This document shows, piece by piece, positions 1 to 13,140 of a DNA stretch of 64,000 nt. The stretch's first letter is position 1; the number at the start of each line of letters is the position of its first letter. The position numbers were made by a program, and so were the translations under genes. The notes beneath the pieces were generated by a model, which had not been told where the DNA came from, searched no databases, and worked only from the letters and a program-made list of their open reading frames with translations. Source of the DNA: Temnothorax longispinosus (Eukaryota > Arthropoda > Insecta > Hymenoptera > Formicidae); assembly GCF_030848805.1 (NCBI RefSeq), contig NC_092362.1:17653642-17717641 (forward strand), written 5' to 3'.

Positions 1-2353
1 TATGGGCCTGAAGCTCTCGAGCCCTCTGTTTCGCGCAGCCCGTTACTACCTGTTACCCCATTATGTCGTATATACTCCCGCATTCCACTTTATTTCCAGT
101 TTCTTCTCTCTTCCCTCCTCCCCTCTTTTATGGCAACGCGCGGATCAGTTTGATGGACGAAAGAAAATTCATGCGCGTTATTAATTGTTAAAGAGACTGA
201 GACAAAAGACGGTATTTGCCAGAAGAATATTCGGGCTATTCGCTCATAATTCACCAGCCGGGCCGTCTAGCCAAGCAGAGCTGCTCTCGTGCTCATAAGC
301 TATGCGGCGATTCGCGGATAAATAATTGCACGAATCTGCTGTCGACAGCTACCTGCAATTGTACACAGTTTTATGTCACCGTGAACAAATTCGTTTTAAT
401 TCTGATACAATTAGAGATGAATGAGGATATAAAATGGAATATTAATGCATAATAATTTTATGGCAAAACATTTTTTTGGAAACTTGAAGAGATTAAAAAT
501 ATGATCAGTATTTTACATCCTTTTCTACGGTTTTCCGCAAACAATACTCGCGGGTATCTCTAAATTTCGTATTTTTAAACTCAATGTAAATTGGTGATGT
601 TCTTGCGAGCACAAAAAGGAATTAAGTTGCTGCACGTTCTCAGGAGAGACGTCTCTTCTTGCGTTCTGCGTTATTTTCCGAGTCCCGCCGCATTTTCCGG
701 ATGATATGGCTGAAGTATACGAAACGAGTCCAGCTACTTCCGCTAGATATACAAGAGGATCTCCCGAGATTCTCCAGGGGCCAACTGGCTCGTTCCGCAG
801 CAGCGTTCCGTGCCGTGCACCGTCGGGCTTTAGGATAGGGTGCTTGCTTATGGACCGGTCGTAGGAGCTCGACGGCACGAAGGAAACCAGGAATGTAATA
901 TTAAGGCATCCAAAGTCCGCCGAAGTCTCGGTATTCCCTCTTGACGCGCGCGAGTGAGCGTACGGCGGTATCAACCGACTTCCCGCATCTCCGATGTTCG
1001 CAAATTTACAGGAACGATGCGGTGCATCGCATATTTAACCAGCTCGAGCGCGATAAGTGGTCTCGTCCGTCCGCTGTGGCGGATGCATAGAGTTCTGAAT
1101 AGATTCGTGACTTTCGATTTCCTCTTTCATGCATGTATAAATGGCGTTTAACGCTGTAAAGTCTAAGTCGTGCATCGAAATTGGTGCGAAAATATTAATT
1201 CGCGTGAATTACCAATTGTGGCAAAAAATATAAGTGAAATAATAAGGCTTTACTAGTAAACGTGATGGTTTTATAACCAATTTTATAACCAATTTTCTAG
1301 TAGCTGAAAAAAAGTTATGTTTTATTATAATTTTATTCTACAAAATATGAGGGAAATGAAAGAAAGAAATGCTAATTTTTTTTCTGAAACTTATCAAATA
1401 GATTATTAATTTCGCGAGGATAATGAGCTTATTAAATAATTTGTTGAGACTCCATTGTGCCCTTGATGGAAGATTCTTGGAGATAAAACGATTTAATGGA
1501 AAAGAGCGAACCGGATCTGTCTATAATCCGACCATTGTATAATTGTCTTGAATTTCTTTAAGAAAGTATCCGAACAAAGAAAAAGTACGTGGAATTGTGA
1601 ATATTGTGCGGATTCTAGAATTATGTAAATTAATTACGATTCTATATAGTAAAGGAAACTTCCTTTAAAATGCAAACACTCGTGTCGCGACAAAAGAATG
1701 CAGTACATCGAAAAAGAGTATAAAGTTAACAAGACGACTTTACGAAATCAGGCGATTTAAATTCACCCTAAAGACTCTCTTTAATTAAACGTCTTTTATT
1801 TTTCACGGTCGCGGGGGGATGCTTACTTATTCATACTAATGGCTGGACAGCCGCACGGGTAATTAGTGCAGTTTGCACGCGCTCTGTTCGAAACGATATA
1901 TCAATCCAACATTTTCAAATTACTTTAAAATTATGAAGAAAAATTTCCTTCGTTACTTTTATGGATACTTTAAACTGTAGAGAATTCTTACCTCCGAAAT
2001 CCGATTACGTCGCGCGTATAAATAAGGATTTGTGCGTAGGGGAATATTTGCCCCGGTCGTGTTTTCTCTTTCGATGCGTCTATCGTACCTTCTTCCAAGA
2101 TGTTACGTCTGAACTGTGATCCTAATGCGTATAACAAGGGCGAAGTGGCTTTGTTACGTGGAACAATATAGTTTTCCTCGGAGCCGTTCCTACGGCTCAA
2201 CTTCGTTGCGATTTGGAGCCGCGGTATGAATAAGGTTTACGCTATTCAGACATTCTACGTCGTTTCTCGGGCACTTCACGAATTGGCGATTTAGTTTCCA
2301 CATTGAGAGTAGAGATTAAAAGCAATTTGCTAGACGGGTTTGTCGCGGTCTGT
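1..2353. other. Intergenic or intronic stretch, left edge
   Basis: Mixed composition, with a GC-richer block at about 650-1090 and AT-rich DNA at 1180-1800. No frame here resembles a known protein. The frame at 525-974 on the minus strand is open for about 150 codons without recognisable motifs and matches what low stop density in GC-richer DNA gives. The only item worth separate mention is the donor-terminated open frame at 1992-2236, listed on its own. No RNA gene or transposon ends seen. Confidence 0.5.
1992..2236 (-). CDS. Possible internal exon fragment ending at a consensus 5' splice site
   Basis: On the minus strand an open frame of about 81 codons, bounded upstream by TAA (2239-2237), runs to a consensus donor GAG|GTAAGA, whose last exon base is 1992. 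The predicted peptide has balanced composition, including ENYIVPRNKATSPLLYALG and a tail ending YTRDVIGFR, and is not low complexity. I do not recognise the family. Against it: there is no in-frame ATG, and no convincing polypyrimidine-AG acceptor lies at the upstream end. The best AG inside the frame follows GGATCAC and lacks a good pyrimidine tract. A window this size should yield a few such frames by chance, so this is a weak call. Confidence 0.17.
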
Positions 2354-2402
2354 ACGCAGCATCCCCCGTTCTGTCACAACTGCTGTGACAGAATTGCTGC
2401 GT
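2354..2402. other. Two-segment 18-bp stem-loop
   Basis: ACGCAGCA (2354-2361) pairs perfectly with TGCTGCGT (2395-2402). Inside it TTCTGTCACA (2369-2378) pairs perfectly with TGTGACAGAA (2384-2393), around the 5-base loop ACTGC. The two helices are separated by TCCCCCG on one side and a single T on the other, so the structure is an 18-bp stem with a lopsided internal bulge. It is too short for a typical insect pre-miRNA and matches no miRNA I know. It may be a structured RNA element, a short palindromic repeat, or chance. Confidence 0.45.
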
Positions 2403-5400
2403 GCTCGCTCATAAGAGATATTACGAAATTTTACATTTTATTGTTTGCGTTCAAAGCTTTTGAGGATACGTTTTGTTAGCGAGATGTCACTTTCAGTTAC
2501 CGTATGCTGTATAATGCTGAATAATATAAATAGTGTCCTTTTTTATACGTTATGTAAAATATATAAATTAGAATGCGAGTTGAAATGAGAAAATCTTTGT
2601 ATTAAAAATAATTAGATACCATAATAATTAAAATTATAGTGTCTCAGAGAGGGAGGGTATAACAGATAAGAAATTTAAAATGAATTTGAAAGGTATAAAT
2701 TATTTTTACGATACTTTGAAATATTTTTTAGGTAGAGTAAGTAATCATAAGTTCGTTGTAGTGTATAAGTTTTATAATTTGTTTTATAACGGCAATTAAT
2801 AACTCGGGTAGTAAATGGTATAGTCGATTTGTCCGTACAGTCAACGAAACGAGGATGCGGTTTTGGAGATGTACGTTAGCGTACCATCGGTGGTTTCGAA
2901 ACGATCCTGAGTTGGCTGGCTGCTGCGATTGGGTCGATGGGTGTCCGTGGTTCCGTCTCAGCGAAAGAGGGAGCTCGTAAATACCGAAACGTGACCGTTG
3001 GAAGTGATTCTAGACCTCGCTAGCCCCATTTAGATGCACCTGGCGCCGCGCTGTGTTGTACGTCTTTAGGTCGCTCTCCGGACGTGTCTGGTAGATGCAC
3101 AGGTTGCTCATTAAAATTAGTCGCCCTCTTTAAAAAAGGAAGAGAAAGTTCTACCTTTCCAAGAGGATTGTTTTATATCTGATATAAATATAAATCGTAC
3201 CTTAATATAAAAAGATTACACTCATATATTTCAGGAAGTACCATTGTGAGCGTAACGGTTTTTTTTATGAATGTCTCCTAATTGAAATTTTTAAACTTTC
3301 AGAATAGTTTGAATATATTATTGCTGGATAATAAAATTTCTTAAATTTACGTTATTTATGAAGATTTTTTTAACGATTTCTGAAAAATCAATTTTTAACT
3401 TTTGCAATTTTTTTCCGATCTGCAAATACAATATAATTTCTGATAATTACGTATATCGATAACGAGAAAAAAATATCTCCCAGTAACAAATATCAGACGA
3501 CGCTATTTTCGTTCGTCGTTGAAACGGCAGTGGCTGGTCATTTTTCTACCCAATTACGTCGCGGATTTAATCCCCCGAGGCGGCGGTGTTTATCGTGACT
3601 GGTAGAAGGTTCATCGATCGAACGACCGATTCCTCTATCAATCTTACCGCCTCACTGATAGCTGCGGACTCTCTCGTCGTCTCTCTTTTTTTTTTGCCGC
3701 TCGACACATCGATCGCGGCCAGAGAACACCGCGTAGTCGAGTATGGGAAAATAACGCGCAAACATTCCTGTTCCAACAGTTGCGAAACACTTCACTTGTC
3801 TACTGTGCTTGAAAGATCCACTTCGTCGAAAGGGGAGAACTTCATAGTCGAGAGGCAAGTGGAGAAGTTAAATCGTCGGTCAGGGACCGAGATTGAATTC
3901 GCGACCGCTACCTCGTTACCGCGCTTCCAGAGTGACCAACGTTAGTTTGAGTTCCAACGAATTTTCATCAAACGATCGACCGCCATCGCTATTTGAGAAT
4001 TCTCCGGTGTATCGTCGTGATCACCGGTTACTCCGGTGAACAAAAAGGCCGTCGAGGTTTTCGAGAGAGAGAGAGTTTTCCTTTCGAGCGAAACGCGCCG
4101 GTCTATCGAGGAACAGTAAAGACCCTTCCTAGGGCATCATAAAAGTTAAATAGATTCTCTCCCGGTTTCTCCACTCGCCGAGAAAAAGTGGAAAGATATC
4201 TAAGCGTTCGTGGAATAGTTTCACGAACCGCGGAGTCCGAAAGTGGAGATCTCTTTCTTGCATCTCCGAGATTCAGTAATTCAATGAGACTCTTGCGGAC
4301 TCCGCGCGGACGAAAGATTTAATGGCTCGCGTTTAACGATGAAAATTTCACGATTATAATTGCCTCGTTATAATTTTACGAACGCGCGTGCGGCAACGAT
4401 GATTTATCGGCTTGGTCGTACAATTCGAGAGGTCATGTTGTGTGTCTGGGTTAACTATAAATAATAGCGCGATTTGAACCGCAATTAAATCGTGTTCTGC
4501 TGAGCTATATTTTTCAATTGGCTCTTTATTTCCCGAACTAGTATATTCGATTTTTTTTGTCACATTAACGTTTTAAGTTCTTCGATGCGGCTTTTGTTAT
4601 CGATGCAGTAGGTGCATGTAGGTGTTTTTAGAAGATATGTACAATTATTGTTTGCAAAAATTAAAAATTTAAAAGTTTAAAAATAAAACAGAAATTAATT
4701 CACTCGCGAACATTGCATTTTATTAATTTTATTAATGTTATAAAATGTATATGTATATGAGAAGTATAATACATTTAGACATCATCGTTAGAGAATCATG
4801 TATATATTCGTAGATGTTCGCGAATTATTTCGTGAAAATGTACATATACTTTTCTAAAGCGGAGTTTTGCAAGCTCAACTTTTTTACTAGATCAAAAATT
4901 TTCACGGACGATAGTGAATTTTTTATCTCTAAGTATCTCCATACGGACACGCGCGAGGGAACGCCAGGCTGTAAAGGGGTGAGTTTAATGCGATGCAATT
5001 ATTCCGCGTTGCTCGACGCACCATGCGGAAGTGCAGTCAGAGTAATTTCGAAACTATCCAGAACACCGAGGTTATTCGAGTAGGCGTTACTTGCCGCGTG
5101 CGCGCCCGTTTCACTTCTCGTAGCAGGCAAATACTTCTTGATTTGGTAGTTTCACCCGATTACTTGGTGAGAACATGTTTGCAACTTTGCCGCAGCTACG
5201 AGCTTTGTTATTGTCTGAGAAAGTCGGGTAGAAATCAACAGACATTAGCGTTCACATAGGAATAATAATCTGTCTGTGAAGCCGCGGCGAAAGATACAAA
5301 ACAAATTGTATAATGCTTACATTACTGTAATATTATGTAAATCGACGAATATTGTACATTTTTCACCTTTTAAAATTTTTAGCTCAATTTGTTACGACCT

Positions 5401-7183
5401 TTTCTCTTGAATGCGATTTTTCATAGAAAGGATATTATTCGACCGAACACTAGAGTTCGCTTGATTTCTTTAATTATTCATTTAATTTTCGGTTGAACGT
5501 AATTTTAGCAGCTGTGTATTTTATTAGTCTCGTTTTATTATCCTATCACTCTTTATTCGATATAAATCCCATATTATGAGGAAGTTGCTGCAACAGCGTG
5601 AGCTTTTTCCTTGTTACTCGCGGCCGCTACGGTAAGTCGTCCGCGCCCTTTCTAACTGCTTAGAGACCGTTCGCCGCTACGTTGGGAGAGAAGCTCGCGA
5701 AAGATAGTGCAATTCCGCGAGTTTGTCTATATCGCGGTAAGAAGCAACGCGCGCGGACCTAACCAAATTACGACGACGGAAGAGAGTCAGAACTTCCGGC
5801 CGCGGGGCTTTGCGCCCGTTAAAGTAACTCGGTTTACGAAGTTTACGAACGAGAGAAGCTGAAGTTTCGACCGTATCTACCGCGCCATGACGATGCCAAC
5901 GACGACGCTGTCTACGAAATATTTGCACGCGTTGCGTGTCCCGTGTGCGTGCGACAAATGATCTCCCCCTGACTTCAGATTTAGTTTGCGAAAAAGCAGC
6001 GTGATGAAATGGGGCTGCAGAATAGACGCGTCGTTGAGTACACACTGCATTTCCATGCTTATCTCTGTGACCGCGCGAAATAGCAAGTAATATTAGCAAA
6101 ATATAATGATTGTATAGTCATAAATTAAGTTAGTTTACTAGAGGTAGTGAATATTTGCTAGGCATTTTATTTCAACATTTTTAGCGTTAAATTTTATTAT
6201 TCGACAAGTGAAAAGTTGAACCTTAATTGATATTAGCTAATGTATAAATGTGTGTATTAAATAGGAAAAATTTTTCATTGGTATTTGTTTCATAGAGAAC
6301 TCTATTCGAAGTTTTATCGAGGTTTTTTTAATCAGAATGAACAGAAATTAACGGGAATCAGATTTAACAGAAATATTTTTCGATGTAAATGTAGTTTTCT
6401 GTATCGGGAATATTTAACTCTGTACACTAAAAGAAATTACAAAATGACATATTGCAAGTTCGTCGATTTTTTTGAACGAAAATGAAAGAACGCAGAGAAC
6501 AAACCGTCATTCCCCGCTCGACTAGTTGCGAGGAAAAACTCCGCCGAAAATTTTCACCAACTGAAACTCGTACGTTCAATTTTTACGAGAGCGGCGAAGC
6601 ACGGTATGGTTTATTCACGGATACAGGTGTGTACAAGCCCGGCTATCGGAAACCAAACGTGATGCTTTCGAGATATTGCGTTTATACTTGTTTTAATCGT
6701 AGATGCTGCCAGAAATAGTAGTAAAGAAAACGCGAATAGTTGCAGCAGATTGTTGAATCGTTCGTTAAACGAAAGAGTAGCAAAGCAATCATGGTCTAAT
6801 CTGAAAGAATGCACAAATGAATGGTTCATTTAACGGCTTGATTTTAGCCTTGATCCAAATTAAATTCTTACTACTTTCTATACGAGACAAATAATACTTT
6901 ATTTGTTATATTTATTTACTTCACTTTTAATTAATGAAATATATATTATTTTTATTTGTTTAAATCTTTCATGATAATCTATTTGTTGATATCTAATTTT
7001 TTTTTAATTTATGGAAGTGAATGTTAAATTTCCTCTGCAGTACTCTATTATTTAGTTTTCCCCTTGAAAATTTTATCATCTTTTGTCATTTTTACCTCGT
7101 TCGTCTTTTAATATATTTTACCTAGCTGCGAGTTGACTGAATTGCATTCACCGCGATTTTAATTTGTATTTTGTTAGACGGAA
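2403..7183. other. Gene-free stretch
   Basis: AT-rich from 2440 to 3530, then CpG-rich at 3530-4300 and 5590-6090, where long overlapping open frames on both strands reflect few stops, not genes. A short GA run lies near 4063-4077. A strong 5' splice site, ACG|GTAAGT, occurs at 5632-5637 and closes a 19-codon ATG frame beginning at 5576. That frame is too short to support as an exon. A tRNA-like fragment near 4465-4512 was rejected. Nothing else recognisable. Confidence 0.5.
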
Positions 7184-7216
7184 TCTCGTAAAAGACGGCA
7201 AACGCCTTTTACGAGA
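7184..7216. other. Perfect 11-bp inverted repeat
   Basis: TCTCGTAAAAG (7184-7194) and CTTTTACGAGA (7206-7216) are exact reverse complements around an 11-base spacer. Within the spacer, after one mismatch, two further pairs can form. It lies at the edge of an AT-rich block (about 6840-7700). There is no adjacent T-run or ORF that would give it a role. It could be a small hairpin or the core of a decayed palindromic transposon. Confidence 0.4.
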
Positions 7217-10200
7217 CTTGGTAAAGCAATTTTGTGCTTTGATTGTAATGGGCAAAACCCATGCGCTTTTCACTGTATTTTACCTGACTTAATATATAGA
7301 ATATCTCAAAATTTCTATGACATACCTTAAAGACGTATTATGCATTTTAATTAGTATTATATACTCACATTAAAATATTTCTAGATGACGATATTTTTTA
7401 GATCATAAGTAAGCAAAGTTGGCCAATGATATTGCGTAGAATTTTTGCGTTATATAATATATTTTATTTAATTCATATATATGAATACAAATTTCGTTAA
7501 TTTATTACTTTTATTTGTTCTTGTAACAGAAAGAGCTTACCCAAACACTTATACTTATCTTTTATTGTCTATAATCTATTCGCAATTATCGATAAATTAA
7601 TTTTATTAAACGTTTTAATTTGCGTGTGATAATTAAAATTTTCTATTATCAATCATACACAACTTGTCGATATCAATTGATTGTTAGCTATATGAAAGTC
7701 AAAGAATAAAGTTAGCTGAGAAGTTTAATAAAATAAATTTTGATATCATTTTAGATCTGAAAGTCAGTAATAACTCAGTATGCGCGTATATAAGCGCAAT
7801 TGCGAACTGGAGCGTGCGAACTTGACATGATTGGCTAACTTCGATCATTTCCAACTCGAAAGTTATTACGTTCTTGACATTTTCGTATCAGGATTTTTTA
7901 CTCTAATGGCTAAATCAAAGTCTGGAAATTTCCAGAATGCTCCGTTAAAGTTTCGTGTGGTGACGAGGCATCCCGTCGCACATGTCGCATAAAACCTCGG
8001 TACATTAAGGATCGCTGGGGCGGGGCAATGAAAGAATATTGCATCGCGTCACCGCCTTCCGACGACGTTTCCTCCTCTTTCGCGCAACGATTACGCTCGG
8101 TTTTAGGTGTCTTTCCTCCTTATCTCAACCAGGAAGCACTTTGTGAGACGCTTCTTTAACGAGCCCACGCTTTTTTCGGCGAGGAGTATTAAAGCGAGTT
8201 TAATTTGCCGTTGCAGCAGCTCGTTTTACTGCCGCGTTTGCTTATTATTACTTACATCGCCATAGAAGACAAAGTGTATATTTCATTAATGTGTACGGTT
8301 TTCGTACCGAAATCGTTTGTATACAATTTAAATACTAAATGCACTTTATTATATGTAAATTTCGAAAGACGTTCACGATAGAATTAGAATAGAAACATAA
8401 AAATAGAACTCCCAGTGACTTTATTTAGTCGAGATTGTTTTAACATTTTTCGTAATTTGTGGATAAATTTTTAGAATATACTTCGAATAGGAATGTGACT
8501 TTATTTAATATGTTTACATCATTCACTTGTTGTTATGAGATTGAATTATATTTATGCAAGATCGTTGGCATATCTCTGCTATTTCGTGATTGTTATAGGA
8601 TAATATGTTAAAACATTGTTTGGAAATTTGAATAACAACGCATGCGGGTGTTTGAACAATTTACCGCTGTACTTTTTCACGTATGTGTACCATAACATAT
8701 ATTTTTGAAAAATCTAACATTATGACGCACTTGCTATAGCAGAATTAAGAAGCTTCTTTCTGTCCGCGTAAAAGTGGAGTAGTGAGGGGACCGGGCCAGC
8801 CGTACAAATCATTCCAAGTTTTCGCGTGAGTTCAGTGAGCTTTGAAACGGTTCGTCCGGTCGGGCGTAAAATTGCTATGATATAGGGGCGAGAAGGATCG
8901 GCGGTACACCAACGAACGGTTCGTCGCCGAAGTCGTAGATTCCGTCCCGCCAATAGCCATCGTTCGAAATCTCTAAGAACGCGCTTCCTGAAACTTTCGA
9001 TCGTTCCGACTTGCGAAGATTGAATTATTCCTCGAGGAGTTCTTCGAGTAGTAGAAGAGGGCGCGTGCCATTGGCACCGCACGATGAGTTATTCGTTTCT
9101 TTTTTTACGTCCGCGATTCTCGAGATAATACACGAGATAATAAAATTGAATGTCACTGATTTAATGGCTTTGTGCTTTATCGATACAAATTGATAGTTTT
9201 TATTAACGAAAATTTGATTGCATTGTTGGCGTCGGAATGATTCAATTGTTTTTTATTTTGTAGATATAGAATTTATTGGTTTCTAAATTGATGATAAAAA
9301 TAATGATTAAAAAACGTTAATATAATACTTTTATTTTGGTTTTAATTTTACGCCTGTGTTTAAACATGTTGGTATATGCAACATGTTTATCATCTTTATT
9401 AAGTTTGTGAACATTTTAAATCTATAAAGAGAGAAAGAGAGAGAAAGATATCAACGAAATATTCGTATACTTTACTAAACAAGAATTGTTATAAAGTATT
9501 TTTATCATTTTTAGTCATATATTTTGTTTTATACATATATATAATAATGTCTCATATAACTACTATGATTTTTGTAAAGTTATGAACTCGCAAGGTGACT
9601 TTTCTATCAGGGAACATAAAGACTTCGTTACAGATTCAACTTTGCATGGCTTGAAGCAAACGAGATAGAAATCTTTTTACAAACTCATTTCTTTATATAT
9701 ATGTATACAATCACTTTATAAAAAACCATGGCTTAGGTTTGAAAAGATTCGTGCATCTGATGCGTTATTCAACAGAATAATTTCACGTGCAACTAAGCTG
9801 CGTGGCGTTTTGCCACGAATTATCTCGCAATTTTCTAAAAGGTATCAGAGTGAAATTCGGGGTATGTCAAAAATCAGCGGTGTCTTCATTACTATATAGT
9901 CTTCGCGTATGCAGCTATTTTGCAAATTGCATATGTAATTAGCAAAACAATCGGGAAATATGCCGTCACGTTGCAGAGAAAAGTACGTAAAAACGAAAAA
10001 GGTGTCATTCGAGCCATATTTGCACGGCGGTATCTCTCGCCCTGTCTGTGCATGTTATTTCACTCCAGTTCCTCGTGCACTTTGACAGGAATATCAGAGT
10101 CCTATTTTAATTTACCCCTGTGCACTCGCTCAGTCTGGCGATCCGGACCGAACTTGGATGATGCAAAGTGTTTACGGTCCGTGTATGTGCACGCGCGTAA

Positions 10201-13010
10201 TACGCTTTGGCATATTTTCGCAAGTGATTCCATTCGATCGATTCTGAGCGCGCACGGAAAGATTTTTCCCTCTCTGTAGGGGACCCTATGTTACTCTTAC
10301 TATTTTATATTTTTCGATAGTCATTGCGCGGAGCAGTTTCGTTTACCGCAAGTTGTAGCATTACGTGAACGGAGATTTAAATATGTGAATATTGATTCAA
10401 ACATGTAATATTAAAAGGTCTTTTATATTTCACCAAGAATGTTGGATAAATAGCCTTCTATTTGAATGCATATAATGCTATAGTACAAAAGAAACGGTAT
10501 TTATCTTAATAAGTATCAATGTACTCGTATCTTCCGAGCACGGAGATTTTGCCATGCAATGAGAATATTGTGTTTGAAAAATGATGCTCATTTACCGTGT
10601 ACGCATTACTTTTATATCGTCGTACAAAGTCGGATAGAATATTATATATTTCAGATAACGAGTAAAACTAGCTGCTCTGACTGATTTTTTTATATTAAAA
10701 TTGAATGCTTTTTTTGTAAATCTAACAAGAGCGAGTGAATATAATATAAAAATATCCATTTAATAAAAATATTCTATTTTTCTTTTTTTTTTTAATAAAA
10801 TATTTCGTTTACACGCGCGCCAAATATACACAAAAATTAATTTCACAGATAATTTAACATTAAAAAAATTTTGTAAATTATTCAGTAATATTTAAAGAAA
10901 GAAGTATTTCAATTTAATAGTTTCAGAAATATTTCTCCAACAATGGAAACGTTAAAGTAGATACACAGGTATATATACGAAGATATTTTGTAGACATTAA
11001 TACAATAAACGAATGAATTGTATTTGTATTTGAATAATTTTTGTCCGTAAGTTTTGCGGGATCACGTACAAGTCGTACAAGGACAAAGTATTCTTTCGTC
11101 TTACGGACGATGCAACAGAATTTCCGGTCACGGTATCGAGTTTAGGCCTATTTTTTTACAGAAAGCACAGGGACCGACACCCTGGAAGTGCGACGAAACG
11201 ACACGAAGCATTCTTTAGGAGAATTTAATTTCAGACAACGACGAACACGAAGAGATGTTAGCGCCTCCGTGTTCCTTTGTTCGTGATCTTTTCTTCCTTT
11301 CCGTCTTGCCACCTCTATCCGTTCGCTTCTTACGTTTCTCGCACTGCTGGCTGCCCGCGTTCCATCCGAGAATGTAATTTCCGCGCGGTCGAAGAATCCA
11401 GCCCGATGGGACCCGGCACGTCCGACACCGATACAATTCACCTGATAAAACTGCGGGGTTACTCGCCAGTGACTTTCGAACTTGGCGCGAACATCGCGAC
11501 CTTATTCCGCACGCTCTTCGTTCTTTTCCTAGACCGATCTATCTGCCTCGTCGTTCCGGAGATCTGTCTTCGGATCCCGAAGGAACACTTCATTGAGATA
11601 ATACTGCGAGGAAAAGGACTATATTCCGCGGCGAATTTGGAAAGATTGCGATTGTGCAGAGCTTGCGAGACGTGTGATAGCCAGCGTACCATTTCCACCG
11701 ACATATAGAAAAACGCTGATCAAACGTTTATATGCTGATTTTGCAATTTTCTCTATAATAATTCCCACACTTTTATGTGACTTATTTGTCAAAAGAATTT
11801 TGATACGACGATTAAACTGTTCTTTTACTCGTTTCCGAGATGTAGCACAGATTTTGTTCACCAATGTAAGCAGACCTTTAGCCTTTCTATGAACGAACGA
11901 GAATTCCGAAGAAGAATTGCATCGCGCGATAACGGTAGTAGCATTACTGGCACACGCATCTGGATCTATCGAAATCCCTTGTTTCTCTTTGCACGCGTAT
12001 ACACTATAAAATCGTCTCAACAGCAGAATTTCAAAAGCCGAGGCACGTCGATCCGGTATCGTCGTCGCTTTCCCCCCCGCTGGGTGAGCGAACTCGATAA
12101 GACCTTTCTCCACCCGTTCGCCGATGCTTTCAAGAAACCCGATACGGGAGGCGGGCGGGATGCATCAACTTGTCAAGCTAAGATACCTGACCCTCCCTCC
12201 CCTCCCCCCGTTTTCTCTTTGGGGACCAGCCAGTCTCTTGTCAGTTACGATATCCTTCCGCGCGGGATCTAAACTTCGGCTCGTGACAAAGATTTCGATC
12301 TTTGTGTCTGCAAAGTCCTCCTCTTCAAGATCAACAACTCGGAAACACGAACCGGAAAGTACTTGACCTCGTTCCGCGGCCGACCTTCCCTCCCCTAGCT
12401 TCCTTTATTTCATGATATTTACGAGACTTGCCTTCTGGCTAGTTTTGTAGGGAATCTGTTTGGTACGTACGTTTTCCTTCATTTTCCAGCGATGTCCGAA
12501 GGGACGTGCTGTCTTTGTGTTTGGCTTTTTTAGAAAAGAGTCTTTCCAGCCTTTTCGCCGTTTCTTTCGTCTTATATACCTTCGGGATATCTCTCTCAAG
12601 AGAGGCATCCCGTCTCTCTATCTGTATAATTTTATTTCAATTCACGTGCTTCCACGAACGTAACGCTCGCGAGTCGGTATTTTTTTCCACGTTGACGGGT
12701 TCGACTTTACGTCTGGTTTAGCGAGCACATTTCAACGTGTCCAGTTATACGATGTTAAGCCACTTGTTGCTGTCACGCCTTAGTGCATAAACATTTGTTC
12801 TTGATTAAATTCCGATAGCCGCGCCGGACCTCCTCGTCAAGTCGCGAGCCGTTTCTCAGCACGTGTAACTCCTCGTGTAGGTATGCAGACGAACTGTACA
12901 TACGTATGGCAAACTGATGCACGCTATCGGCGACGGAGTCGGATCGAGACGAACTTCTTGAATCGTGCGCCGTTCATAAGACTTCAGTTAACAGGATAAT
13001 TATATGCAAC
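7217..13010. other. Gene-free stretch
   Basis: AT-rich DNA dominates 7217-7700 and 9180-9560, and again at 10640-11040. CpG-rich islands lie at 7950-8250, 8740-9090 and 11100-12400. A near-ideal TATA box (TATATAAG, 7787-7794) is set between GCGC flanks, but no initiator or coding frame follows it. An irregular GA-rich run lies at 9425-9450. A pyrimidine-only CCCTCCC-type tract lies at about 12189-12210. The overlapping open frames at 11148-12366 show no domains. Confidence 0.45.
9361..9389. other. Perfect 11-bp hairpin with 7-base loop
   Basis: TAAACATGTTG (9361-9371) and CAACATGTTTA (9379-9389) are exact reverse complements around GTATATG. It sits in AT-rich non-coding DNA without other marks. 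The arms contain ACATGT-type palindromes, so the structure could equally be read as two inverted binding-site-like motifs. No function can be assigned. Confidence 0.4.
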
Positions 13011-13063
13011 GTCTTTCTTTCTGTCCTTCTCTTTCTCTCTGTTAGGATGTTGTATGTAAGTAT
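13011..13063 (+). other. Strong acceptor, 10-base gap, strong donor: possible microexon
   Basis: A 35-base, almost pure pyrimidine tract (13011-13045) ends in GTTAG. It is followed by GATGTTGTAT (13046-13055) and then by the strong donor GTAAGTAT (13056-13063). A further donor CTT|GTAAGT lies at 13135-13140. An 89-base exon 13046-13134 has a stop in all three frames, so if it is used it is non-coding or truncating. The 10-base version would be a microexon. This may also be a near-miss recursive site or decoy. The tract could simply be a degenerate TC microsatellite. Confidence 0.22.
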
Positions 13064-13140
13064 CGGCTTGTCACGTAGATGACACTTCCTTCGACTTGGT
13101 AACTTCGTTGTGGCGAGATCTTCCCGTTCTCCTTGTAAGT

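Noticed and set aside
4465..4512. tRNA-like fragment on the minus strand (TAGCTCAGCAGA and GGTTCAAATC)
   Set aside because: The A-box-like and B-box-like pieces are too close together, there is no anticodon arm, and no acceptor stem pairs. At best a decayed fragment.
5576..5637. 19-codon ATG frame ending at a strong donor ACG|GTAAGT, with TATAAAT upstream
   Set aside because: Too short, and the TATA-like element is so close that a transcript would start after the ATG. Kept only as a donor-like site.
7787..7794. TATATAAG core-promoter-like motif
   Set aside because: Good TATA box by itself, but no initiator at the right spacing and no coding frame downstream.
11589..11610. TAATACTG-containing stretch resembling the miR-8 mature start
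   Set aside because: Diverges after eight bases (TAATACTGCGAGG) and no matching arm forms a precursor hairpin.
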